DNA from: Paucimonas lemoignei
GTDB taxonomy: Bacteria > Pseudomonadota > Gammaproteobacteria > Pseudomonadales > Pseudomonadaceae
Assembly (NCBI GenBank): GCA_900475325.1
Contig: LS483371.1
Coordinates: 372,001-436,000 of the forward strand
DNA length: 64,000 bases
Reading direction: 5' to 3'
Position numbers and translations under genes: made by a program. The number at the start of each line of letters is the position of its first letter. Positions within the stretch are counted from its first letter, which is position 1. Below, one piece after another: positions 16,333-25,600 of the stretch. The notes under the pieces were generated by a model that saw only the letters and a list, made by a program, of their open reading frames with translations, did not search any database and had not been told where the DNA came from.

Positions 16333-18279
16333 ATGCTAAATACTTTGCTTCCAATCCTGCTGTTCGCTGCTCTGGGCCTGGGTGTCCTCGGCGCTTTGCG
16401 GCGGATGAATATGTGGCGCAACGGCCGGGCTTCGAAAGTCGACCTGCTCGGCGGGCTGCTGGCCATGCCCAAGCGCTACATGGTGGATTTGCACCACGTC
16501 GTGGCCCGGGACAAATACATCGCCAACACCCACGTCGGCACAGCGGGCGGGGCGGTGGCGTCTATCGTGCTGGCGATACTGGTACATGGTTTCGGCCTGC
16601 ATAACCAGATCCTTGGCTACGCCCTGTTGCTGGCCTCGGCGGCGATGTTCGGTGGCGCAATCTTCATGTTCCTGCGTCGCCTCAATCCCCCGGCTCGCCT
16701 GTCCAAAGGCCCGTGGATGCGCCTGCCGAAAAGTCTGTTGGCCTTCTCCGCCAGCTTTTTCCTGCTGACCTTGCCAGTGGCGGGCATCCTGCCTGCGGAT
16801 TTTGGCGGCTGGGTATTGGCCGCGATTCTGGCGGTGGGCGTGCTGTGGGGCGTTTCGGAATTATTCCTGGGCATGACCTGGGGCGGGCCGATGAAGCATG
16901 CCTTCGCTGGCGCGTTGCACCTGGCCTGGCACCGCCGCGCCGAACGCTTTGGCGGTGGTCGTTCCACTGGGCTCAAGCCGCTGGACCTGAGCGACAAAAC
17001 CGCACCGCTGGGCGTTGAAAAACCCGAGGATTTCACCTGGAACCAACTGCTGGGTTTTGACGCCTGTGTGCAGTGCGGCAAATGCGAAGCGGCGTGCCCG
17101 GCGTTTGCGGCGGGGCAGCCGTTGAACCCTAAAAAGCTTATCCAGGATATGGTGGTCGGCCTGGCGGGCGGCACCGATGCAAAATTCGCCGGCAGCCCCT
17201 ATCCCGGCAAAGAGATTGGTCTGCACAGCGGCAACCCTCATCAACCCATCGTCAACGGCCTGGTGGACTCAGACACTCTGTGGTCCTGCACCACGTGCCG
17301 CGCCTGCGTCGAAGAATGCCCGATGATGATCGAGCACGTGGACGCCATCGTCGACATGCGCCGCCACCTGACCCTGGAAAAAGGTGCGACCCCGAACAAG
17401 GGCGCCGAAGTCCTGGAGAACCTCATCGCCACCGACAACCCCGGCGGTTTCGCTCCGGGCGGGCGATTGAACTGGGCGGCGGACCTGAACCTTGATCTGC
17501 TCAGTGACAGGCAGTCTGTCGACGTCCTGTTCTGGGTCGGTGATGGCGCGTTCGATATGCGTAATCAGCGGACCTTGCGCGCCTTCGTCAAAGTCCTCAA
17601 CGCGGCACAAGTCGACTTCGCGGTGCTGGGGCTGGAAGAGCGGGACAGCGGCGACGTGGCCCGTCGCCTGGGTGACGAAGCCACCTTCCAGATGCTCGCC
17701 AAACGCAACATTCAGACTCTGAACAAGTACCGCTTCAAACGCATCGTCACCTGCGACCCGCACAGCTTCCATGTCCTGAAAAACGAGTACGGCGCGTTCG
17801 ATGGCAACTACCTCGTCCAACACCACAGCACCTACATGGCCGAGTTGATTTCCGGTGGCGCGCTCAGTCTGGGTCAGCACAAAGGCGCCAGCGTGACTTA
17901 TCACGACCCGTGCTACCTGGGCCGTTACAACGGTGAATATGAAGCACCGCGAGATGTGTTGCGGGCGCTGGGCATCGAGGTCAAGGAAATGCAGCGCTCC
18001 GGTTTCCGCTCCCGCTGCTGTGGCGGTGGTGGCGGTGCGCCGATCACGGATATCCCCGGCAAGCAGCGAATCCCCGACATGCGCATGGAAGACATCCGCG
18101 AGACGGGTGCAGAAGTGGTCGCCGTCGGCTGCCCGCAATGCACCGCGATGCTCGAAGGCGTGGTCGAGCCGCGTCCGCTGATCAAGGACATTGCCGAACT
18201 GGTGGCCGATGCGCTGGTGGAGGAGGTTATCCCCAGCAAACCTGCGCCAACCAAACGTGAACCTGCGGAGGTCCACTGA
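16333..18279 (+). CDS. dgcB: Dimethylglycine demethylase subunit DgcB (membrane iron-sulfur oxidoreductase)
   Basis: A 648-residue protein with four or five membrane helices in the first 190 residues, then two 4Fe-4S motifs (C245, C248, C251, C255 and C319, C322, C325, C329) and two C-terminal CCG-type domains (HDPCYLGR with SRCCGGGGGA, and GCPQCTAML). The layout is of a GlpC/HdrD-like relay that takes electrons from DgcA to the quinone pool. The ATG at 16333 lies just beyond the repeat, with no strong ribosome site. Its stop overlaps the etfA start (TGATG). Confidence 0.92.
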   Translation: MLNTLLPILLFAALGLGVLGALRRMNMWRNGRASKVDLLGGLLAMPKRYMVDLHHVVARDKYIANTHVGTAGGAVASIVLAILVHGFGLHNQILGYALLLASAAMFGGAIFMFLRRLNPPARLSKGPWMRLPKSLLAFSASFFLLTLPVAGILPADFGGWVLAAILAVGVLWGVSELFLGMTWGGPMKHAFAGALHLAWHRRAERFGGGRSTGLKPLDLSDKTAPLGVEKPEDFTWNQLLGFDACVQCGKCEAACPAFAAGQPLNPKKLIQDMVVGLAGGTDAKFAGSPYPGKEIGLHSGNPHQPIVNGLVDSDTLWSCTTCRACVEECPMMIEHVDAIVDMRRHLTLEKGATPNKGAEVLENLIATDNPGGFAPGGRLNWAADLNLDLLSDRQSVDVLFWVGDGAFDMRNQRTLRAFVKVLNAAQVDFAVLGLEERDSGDVARRLGDEATFQMLAKRNIQTLNKYRFKRIVTCDPHSFHVLKNEYGAFDGNYLVQHHSTYMAELISGGALSLGQHKGASVTYHDPCYLGRYNGEYEAPRDVLRALGIEVKEMQRSGFRSRCCGGGGGAPITDIPGKQRIPDMRMEDIRETGAEVVAVGCPQCTAMLEGVVEPRPLIKDIAELVADALVEEVIPSKPAPTKREPAEVH

Positions 18280-19499
18280 TGAGCGACATTATTAGACGTG
18301 ACCCACGCGCCGAGTGGATTGCGCGCAACCGTCTGCACCCACTGCACGCGGCCATGCAACCGGCGCAGAGCAGCTGGATGGGCCCCAACGGCCTGATGCG
18401 CAAAAACGTTCATGGTGTGGGCTTCATCGGTCCTAACGGCATCAAGCGCATTGACCGCAGCGGCGCTCAACAAGGCGGGGCGGTGAAGCGCACAGCCGCA
18501 GCCGACGTGCAGTTGCCGCTGCATCAGGTGCCGGAACCGGCGTTTTATATCTGTGTTGCACCCGACATGGTCGGCGGCCGCCTGAGCAGCCACGACCGGG
18601 ACTTGCTGGGCCTGGCTCATCAGCTCGCCGGTGCCAGTGGCGCCGTGTTGGCCGTGGTATTTGGCGAACATAAGGAAACCACCTTCGCGACCGCGGGCGT
18701 TGATCGCCTGCTCACGCTAGAGGGTGCCGAGTTCAGCGGCTATTCACCCGAGCAACGTGTGCAAGGTCTGCGCGCTGTGGATAACCAATTCAACCCACGT
18801 CACTGGTTGCTGCCGGACAGCCGCAGCGGTGGCGGCGAGCTGGGCCGACGCTTTGCGGCGAGCCTGGGTGAGCGCCCGGCCACGCGGGTCTGGCAGGTCA
18901 AGGATGAGCAGTGCATCGGTCGCGCGGGAGCCGGCCGTGAGGACCTGGCCCGGCCACTGGCGCGCCTGATTCTGGCAGCGGTGGAATGTGCCGAACCAGT
19001 CAGCGAAACCCGTCATGAAGCGCTGCCCGTGGAGTTATCCACAAGCGTGGCGCGCAGCTTGCCGCGTATCGAAGATCTGGGCGCAGTGGCGGTGGACCCT
19101 GGCTTGATCCCCATGGCCGAAGCCGAGTTCATCTTCTCCGGCGGCAACGGCGTGAAGGATTGGGATCTGTTTCATAAAACCGCTGCAGCGTTGGGCGCTA
19201 CCGAAGGCGCGTCTCGGGTGGCCGTGGACGATGGCTTCATGGGCCGCGATCGTCAGGTCGGTGCCAGCGGCACCTGGGTCACGGCGCGGGTCTATGTGGC
19301 GGTGGGCATCTCCGGCGCCATTCAGCATCTGCAAGGCATCGGTGCCTGCGACAAGGTGGTGGCGATCAACCTGGATCCCGGCTGCGACATGATCAAGCGC
19401 GCTGACTTGTCAGTGATTGGTGAGAGCGCGGAAATCCTCAAGGCGCTGATCGTAGCGGTTGAACACTATCGCAATGGAGCGAAGCAAGATGCGGCCTGA
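18279..19499 (+). CDS. etfA: Electron transfer flavoprotein alpha subunit, dgc-associated
   Basis: A 406-residue protein. The C-terminal FAD domain is clear: GASRVAVDDGFMGRDRQVG, AVGISGAIQHLQGIG and VVAINLDPGCDMIKRADLS. It is about 90 residues longer than housekeeping EtfA because of an N-terminal extension (residues 1 to about 85) that I do not recognise. It is translationally coupled to dgcB and corresponds to PA5400. It likely accepts electrons from dimethylglycine or sarcosine oxidation. Confidence 0.9.
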   Translation: MSDIIRRDPRAEWIARNRLHPLHAAMQPAQSSWMGPNGLMRKNVHGVGFIGPNGIKRIDRSGAQQGGAVKRTAAADVQLPLHQVPEPAFYICVAPDMVGGRLSSHDRDLLGLAHQLAGASGAVLAVVFGEHKETTFATAGVDRLLTLEGAEFSGYSPEQRVQGLRAVDNQFNPRHWLLPDSRSGGGELGRRFAASLGERPATRVWQVKDEQCIGRAGAGREDLARPLARLILAAVECAEPVSETRHEALPVELSTSVARSLPRIEDLGAVAVDPGLIPMAEAEFIFSGGNGVKDWDLFHKTAAALGATEGASRVAVDDGFMGRDRQVGASGTWVTARVYVAVGISGAIQHLQGIGACDKVVAINLDPGCDMIKRADLSVIGESAEILKALIVAVEHYRNGAKQDAA

Positions 19500-20295
19500 T
19501 CTCTTGAATGCGCCTGTGGATAAAGCGCCGTTGCACATCATCAGCCTCGTCTCCATTGGCGCGCACCCGACTTCCGGCCGCGCCCGTCGCGCCGAGCAGG
19601 ATGCCCGCGCAGTCGAGCTGGGCCTGCAACTGGCTGGGGATAACTTGCACGTGCTGCATGCGGGCAATGCTCATGAGCCTGCCTTGCGTGCCTACCTGGG
19701 CATGGGGCTGGATCAGTTGCACGTATTGGAACAGCCGGAAAACGCCGACGCATTGCCTGCGTTGAGTGATTACATCCGGGAGTCAGGTGTGCAGATGGTG
19801 CTCACTGGCAGCCAGGCAGAAACCGGTGAAGGCTCAGGCATGCTGCCGTTCCTGCTGGCGGAAAAGCTCGGCTGGCCACTGGTGGTCGGTCTGGCTGAAG
19901 TGGAATCGCTCGACAGTGGTTCAGCGCTGGTGTTGCAAGCGCTGCCCCGTGGTCAGCGGCGGCGCTTGAAAGTGCGTCTGCCGTTTCTCGCTACGGTGGA
20001 TAACGCCGCGCCCAAACCTCGGCAAAGCGCCTACGGCCCTTCACAGCGCGGCACGCTCGATGCCGAGCAGGTGGAAATCATCAGTGACGAGCTGCTCACC
20101 GGATCGGCGCTGCAACCAGCCAAACCACGGCCAAAGCGCTTGAAAGTCATCAAGGCCAAAAGCGGCGCCGACCGCATGAAAGCGGCCACTGCCAAAGCCA
20201 GCGGCGGCGGCGGGCAAGTGCTCAAGGGCGTGACGCCCGAAGCCGGGGCTGAGGCAATCCTCAAGCTGTTGATTGAAGAGGGTGTGGTGCGCTGA
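19489..20295 (+). CDS. etfB: Electron transfer flavoprotein beta subunit, dgc-associated
   Basis: A 268-residue adenine-nucleotide-alpha-hydrolase-like protein partnering the preceding alpha subunit. GSQAETGEGSGMLPFLLAEKLG is the beta-subunit signature. The C-terminal 60 residues are rich in Lys, Ala and Gly and unlike housekeeping EtfB. The ATG at 19489 overlaps etfA by 11 bases and follows GGAGCG; ATG at 19474 is an alternative. The stop is only 3 bases from the stop of the opposing DUF6708 gene, with no terminator between. Confidence 0.88.
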   Translation: MRPDLLNAPVDKAPLHIISLVSIGAHPTSGRARRAEQDARAVELGLQLAGDNLHVLHAGNAHEPALRAYLGMGLDQLHVLEQPENADALPALSDYIRESGVQMVLTGSQAETGEGSGMLPFLLAEKLGWPLVVGLAEVESLDSGSALVLQALPRGQRRRLKVRLPFLATVDNAAPKPRQSAYGPSQRGTLDAEQVEIISDELLTGSALQPAKPRPKRLKVIKAKSGADRMKAATAKASGGGGQVLKGVTPEAGAEAILKLLIEEGVVR

Positions 20296-20298
20296 GGC

Positions 20299-21426
20299 TC
20301 ATTTGCCAATAACTCGATCCGCCCGCTGCACCTCTGCAAATCGTGACGCAAGGTTTTGGCTGGGCCGTTTCTCGCGCAGGGCTTTCACCGCCTCGCTCAT
20401 GCGCCGCAGTTCAGCGCTGGGTTTGGCCCATTGCTCAGGCGGGAGCGGCTGCGACCAGCGTTGCATGGCATCGGGCACTACGGCGCGACCAATGCTCTTG
20501 ATGCGGCGGATCTCCCATTCGGTGAGGTAGTTGGGCAGGGTCCACAAGGTCAGGACGTGGTACAGGTACCACCAGAACGGATAGAAGAAACCCACTTCAC
20601 GATTTTTACGCCGTAGACGCATCCGCGCTCGCGCGTTGTAAAACGTGTGTACACCCTCATGAGGCGGGTCGCCGGGGTTTTGCAGCTCCAGCGGGTCCTG
20701 GATGTCCTTGAGGCTGTGCACCTCGTACTCCATGTACGCGCGAATCGCCTCCCAATTGCACACCGCCAGATCAAACCCCGCGCAGAAAAACTCCAGGCTG
20801 TAATGCTCATCGTGGGGCGGATGATAAAAGCCGACGCCCATGGCGTAGCGGATATCGGGGCCGTACTGCGTCACGCTTCGGGCCTGCACCACCCAGGCTG
20901 ACAGTGATTCCCATGGGACGAAGATAGGCTCGGTGTGCCCGCGCGGTACGAAGCAGACTTCCCGACGTTGGCGGTTGAAGCGGGTGGGGACGACTTCTTT
21001 GTATTTGAGGAGGTTCTGGAGGCTGATGGCGAGGTATATAGTTAGTGCTGCTGCTGCGGACCATCCTCCCACCTGCAGACCGAAAGGCAAATAGTCCAAT
21101 GCAAGTTCAGTAGCTAAAACAGGCCCGTTGCCTTCCCCTATTGTCATTAGCCATATCAGTCCAGAAGCAAATAAGCTAAAAAACCAAAGCGCCCAGAAAG
21201 GTGTCCCTAGTCCCATCTGCCAAGCAAAAACAGCGGGCAAACCGACTCCAAAGTCCAAATAGGTATCGGTTACTCCACCCACGGCGCCTCCGTAATCCTG
21301 GGCCGGCAGATCGGTGGGTAAGGGGAGTGGGGCCAGGTACGTAACCTGACCCGTCGGAAAAGCCTCCTGCATGCCAGCATAAGGGGTGTGATTTATCGGC
21401 GGCGGGCCTGCAATCTCCTTTGCCAT
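20299..21426 (-). CDS. DUF6708-type membrane protein, copy A (probable effector immunity protein)
   Basis: A 375-residue protein that appears to belong to DUF6708. A proline-rich N-terminus (PPPINHTPYAG, YLAPLPLPTDLP) precedes two predicted membrane segments (about 73-96 and 119-139) and a large soluble domain with another aromatic hydrophobic stretch (279-299). Compared with copy B (21562-22689), residues 141-375 are nearly identical (about a dozen differences by eye) while 71-140 match at only about half of positions. The position downstream of a VasX-like toxin suggests immunity by blocking pores in the membrane. Untested inference. Confidence 0.75.
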   Translation of the reverse strand: MAKEIAGPPPINHTPYAGMQEAFPTGQVTYLAPLPLPTDLPAQDYGGAVGGVTDTYLDFGVGLPAVFAWQMGLGTPFWALWFFSLFASGLIWLMTIGEGNGPVLATELALDYLPFGLQVGGWSAAAALTIYLAISLQNLLKYKEVVPTRFNRQRREVCFVPRGHTEPIFVPWESLSAWVVQARSVTQYGPDIRYAMGVGFYHPPHDEHYSLEFFCAGFDLAVCNWEAIRAYMEYEVHSLKDIQDPLELQNPGDPPHEGVHTFYNARARMRLRRKNREVGFFYPFWWYLYHVLTLWTLPNYLTEWEIRRIKSIGRAVVPDAMQRWSQPLPPEQWAKPSAELRRMSEAVKALREKRPSQNLASRFAEVQRADRVIGK

Positions 21427-21463
21427 CTTATTTCTTCACCTCAGGCACGAGGCTGGCGCTTGT

Positions 21464-21544
21464 CTGTAGGAGCGAACTTGTTCGCGAGGCAGTATTTCGC
21501 ATGACGCAGTGCCGACGTCTCGCCAACACGTTGACTCCTACAGG
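21464..21544. repeat. REPIN-like inverted pair, GAACTTGTTCGCG subtype
   Basis: Arms CTGTAGGAGCGAACTTGTTC and CGCCAACACGTTGACTCCTA with loop. It sits between the two DUF6708 copies. Same subtype as 43491-43564. Confidence 0.8.
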
Positions 21545-21561
21545 TTGAGCGTTTCCCAGGT

Positions 21562-22689
21562 TCATTGGGCAGTGCCTCGATCCGCCCGCTGCACCTCGGC
21601 AAACCGTGAAGCAAGGTTCTGGCTGGGCCGTTTCTCGCGCAGGGCTTTTACTGCCTGGCTCATGCGCAGCAGTTCAGCGCTGGGCTTGGCCCATTGCTCA
21701 GGCGGAAGTGGTTCTGACCAGCGTTGCATGGCGTCAGGCACTACGGCGCGACCAATGCTCTTGATGCGGCGTATCTCCCATTCGGTGAGGTAGTTGGGCA
21801 GGGTCCACAAGGTCAGGACGTGGTACAGGTACCACCAGAACGGATAGAAGAAACCCACTTCACGATTCTTGCGACGCCGACGCATGCGTTCGCGAGCGTT
21901 GTAAAACGTGTGCAGGCCTTCATGGGGAGGGTCGCCGGGGTTTTGCAGCTCCAGCGGGTCCTGGATGTCCTTGAGGCTGTGGACCTCGTATTCCATGTAC
22001 GCCCGAATTGCCTCCCAGTTGCACACCGCCAGATCAAACCCCGCGCAGAAAAACTCCAGGCTGTAATGCTCGTCGTGGGGCGGATGATAAAAGCCGACGC
22101 CCATGGCGTAGCGGATATCGGGGCCGTACTGCGTCACGCTTCGGGCCTGCACCACCCAGGCTGACATTGACTCCCATGGCACGAAGATGGGTTCGGTGTG
22201 GCCACTCGGGACGAAACAGACTTCCCGGCGTTGGCGGTTGAAGCGGGTGGGGACGACTTCTTTGTATTTGAGGAGGTGGTGGAAGGTGATGCCGAGGTAC
22301 ATGGTTAGGGTGACGGCGGCAAGCCAGGCTCCCATTTCGAGGCCGCTAGGGATCATCTTTAGCGAAAACTCGTTAGCCTGCTTCAACCCCCTTCCTTCCG
22401 CGATCGAAAGCAACCAGTCAAGTGCGGGGAAAAATAATCCAAAAAACCAAACTGCCCAAAACGGGCCGCCTAACGTCATTTGCCAGCCAAAAACGGAGGG
22501 GAGGCCGACGCCGAAATCCAGGTAGGTGTCTGTTACGCTTCCCACCGCTCCGCCGTAATCCTGCGCCGGTAAGTCGGTGGGTAACGGCAAGGGGGCCAGA
22601 TAGGTGACCTGGCCGGTAGGGAACACTTCCAGCATCCCTGCATAAGGGGCTTGATTGATAGGCGGCGGCCCTGCCATATCTATTGCCAT
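21562..22689 (-). CDS. DUF6708-type membrane protein, copy B (probable immunity protein, effector-coupled)
   Basis: A 375-residue paralogue of copy A with the same domain order: proline-rich N-terminus, two membrane segments (about 73-95 and 119-139), then a conserved soluble domain containing FNRQRREVCFV and TEPIFVPWES. Its ATG is one base after the stop of the effector gene, so the two must be co-expressed. That supports the view that this copy is the cognate immunity protein. The membrane hairpin is the only region that strongly differs from copy A. Confidence 0.78.
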   Translation of the reverse strand: MAIDMAGPPPINQAPYAGMLEVFPTGQVTYLAPLPLPTDLPAQDYGGAVGSVTDTYLDFGVGLPSVFGWQMTLGGPFWAVWFFGLFFPALDWLLSIAEGRGLKQANEFSLKMIPSGLEMGAWLAAVTLTMYLGITFHHLLKYKEVVPTRFNRQRREVCFVPSGHTEPIFVPWESMSAWVVQARSVTQYGPDIRYAMGVGFYHPPHDEHYSLEFFCAGFDLAVCNWEAIRAYMEYEVHSLKDIQDPLELQNPGDPPHEGLHTFYNARERMRRRRKNREVGFFYPFWWYLYHVLTLWTLPNYLTEWEIRRIKSIGRAVVPDAMQRWSEPLPPEQWAKPSAELLRMSQAVKALREKRPSQNLASRFAEVQRADRGTAQ

Positions 22690-22690
22690 C

Positions 22691-25600
22691 TTATTTCTTC
22701 ACCTCAGGCATGAGGTCTGGGTGGATCTTGAAGTACTCGCACTCTCCTGGTGGATCGAGGTCCACCGCCGGGAAGTCGCCGCTTTCATCCAACACCGGGA
22801 AGCGCACCTCGTAGACGTTGGCTTCGTATTGCCCTTTCGGCGTGATGAGCCCTAGCTGGATTGAAAGCACGACGTCGGAGTAACTGAGCACCTCTGGCTT
22901 GATCAGGCTGCGCAAGTCCGTGAATTCCACAATCAAGGGGTTGAGTTGCTTGATGTGCATGCGATCTTCCAGCGCCTCGCCTAAGGGCCTCCAGCACTCT
23001 GGGGTACGGTCCCGCCCGGTTTGTTCACGAGCAACCTGGTAGCCACCAATATTGAGCACGCTAGCGCTGGCGTGACTGCCTACAGGTTTTGTCAGCTCGG
23101 CAGCAGACAACATCGGGAAATGCAGCAAGAACTGTCGAGCTCCGTTATTGCTGCTCGGTATGATTTGCATGCGTGGAGCTTGGTAATACCAGCGCAGATC
23201 TTTGAGGTAATCATCAAGAGGTAATGAAACGCACAGGTCCGGATCCCGCCCCTGACCCCATGGCGTGCCAAGCAACCAGCGGTCGTGGCGACTGAGATTG
23301 TTGCGGTTGTAGTACCAACTGCCGCACAGCTCAAGGGCGGTGAGGAAAATCCCTGCGACGTTGAAGCGGAAAAACACCGTGGATAGGCGTGTACCGGCTG
23401 CAGCCCAAGCGGCGACTCTGGCAGGAGAGTTACGGGCTGTAGCTAATACGTGTTTGAAGGCGATGCCTGTCTGCAAAGCACCGTAGGAATTGCTGACCAG
23501 AAATCCGCCGTTGGCCAGCATGCTCATCACAGCACCGTTCTGGGCGTCGGTGTTGCCTTTGCGAACAGCGTCTTGCCAGTTGCTATGAGAGTTGGAGAGG
23601 CTCATGGCCGCTGCAATCATTCCTGCGGGATAACTGCCTACCCCAAGAGCGATGTGCAATTTCCCCATCTGGACATGAACACCCAAAAGCTCCGCTTTCT
23701 TCAGGTTTTTTGCCAGCTCTGCAGCATGAGCACTCAGGGCTGTATCGGCGATGCCTTGCGCTGCACCAAATCCAGCTGCAGCGGTTGCTGCTTGTGCGTT
23801 CCGATATGCGCTTTCATTTCGAGATTTATCAGGCTGAGCTAATGTTTCCCCGCGCACCACCACCAAATTCACCACCTGCGCCACAAACACCAACAACCCG
23901 GCCCCATCCCCCAGCAACCCGGCCTTAGGCGCTACCACCACTCCCTTCCGATAACTCTCCAGCACCGAACGCACCTCACGATGCTGCTGCGCCGGAAACA
24001 CCAGCGCCAACCCCGGTTTGCCGGAGGACGCGGTTTGCAGGTGGGTTGAGTCGGTTGGCAGATCGGCCACCGGGCTCATGGCCTTGGCCATGTATTGTTC
24101 CAGTTCGCTCAAGGACTGCTGAGTCTTCTGGCGTTGCTCCCTGGTCCAGTCGGCGTCGGTGCTCTGGTGCCAGTACGGGTCACGGGCTTTTTGCTCGCGG
24201 GCGTAGTTGGTCAGGTAGCGCAGGTGGTCACGTTTCTGCTGCACGGCCTGGAGGGTCTTGCCCAGGTGTTGCAGGTCTTCGGCGCTGGCGAACTGGAAGG
24301 TGACGTTCTCGCGCCGCGCCGCATCAAGGATCGCCACGCCCGCGGTATTGGGCAGGCGGCGAAACAGCGCTTCCATCTCCGGTAACTGGCCTTTGTCCAG
24401 CTCCTGCAAAAAGGCCTGCACGGCCTGCTGGATACCTGTCTGCAACGCGGGAGCCAGGGCGCCCCACGCGGCCGAGAGGTTAACCTGTGTCGCGGGCGAC
24501 AGTCGCTCGGTGTCGAGCACCAGACCCGCGCCCCATTGTTTGAGGCGCTCCATCCACGTGGGGGCATCTTTGATCAGCAACCAGCCTGCGTTGGCGAAAA
24601 CGGCAAACTGCACAGCCAGTTCGGTTTGCGCGCTCAAGGGCGCGGCGTAGAACATCGGGCGGGACATGGCGGGGTTGAGTTTCAGCCAGGCCAGCACTGA
24701 ATCGACGGCCTTGTCACTGCGGCATATGTCTTTGAGGCAGGCGTATTCGGTGAGCAAGGCGTGGTCGACTTGCTCGGCGTCTTCGATGTCGTAATACCAG
24801 ATCGCCCGGTGCAGACGGTTTTTGATCAACAGGTTGATGCGGTCCTGAGTGATCTTTTCCAGTTCTTCGTTGAGCGGCTGCAACACCGCCCGCTGCTGCT
24901 TGAGAAAGGCGTCCATGCGCGGGCGATCGATCAGGTCGTTGATGCCGCGCTGGCCGAATTTGGCGCCGTAAAGTGCGTCCTTGGTGGGCTTGTCCATCTG
25001 GCGATAGAGTCCCCACAGCGTCTGACGATGACGGGCAATGAACGCGGGGCTGGTGCCAACGAAGCGTTGCTCAAGGTAATACTGTTGAAGCGTGTGCACC
25101 CGAACTTCATGGCCTGCGTACATATGCGGCGGCTCGGCGCTTGGAGGGAGTGCTTTGAGGCGAGCCTGCAGCTCGGCAGGTAAATCGGGGTCTTCAAGGC
25201 GCGGAGCAGGGTGTTGGCTACTGTCTTCGCTCATCACCTCCCGCAACGTCTGGCGAGTCCGGCTGCGTTCCGGCTCTGGCAAGCGTTCAATGTCGTCCAG
25301 CAACGCCTTGAGCCCCGGGTTGGCTTTGGCCCGTTTACCCAGGTCCTCTTCGGTGATCTGGGTCAGGGATTCGATATAGCAGCCCAGCAAATAATCGCGC
25401 TCGACCACACCGTTCTGGCTCTGCGCCCAGTTGGCGATCTGCTCCACGATCTGATCCTGATGCTGGGCCAGGTCGCGCATCACGCCAACATCATCGCGTA
25501 CGGCGAGAAACAGAAAATCATGCTTGTGCTCAGCCGTGACCTGGCTGGTGAACTCTTCAAGGATGGTTTGCCGGTACAGCGGCGCGTGTTCCCAGGCGTA

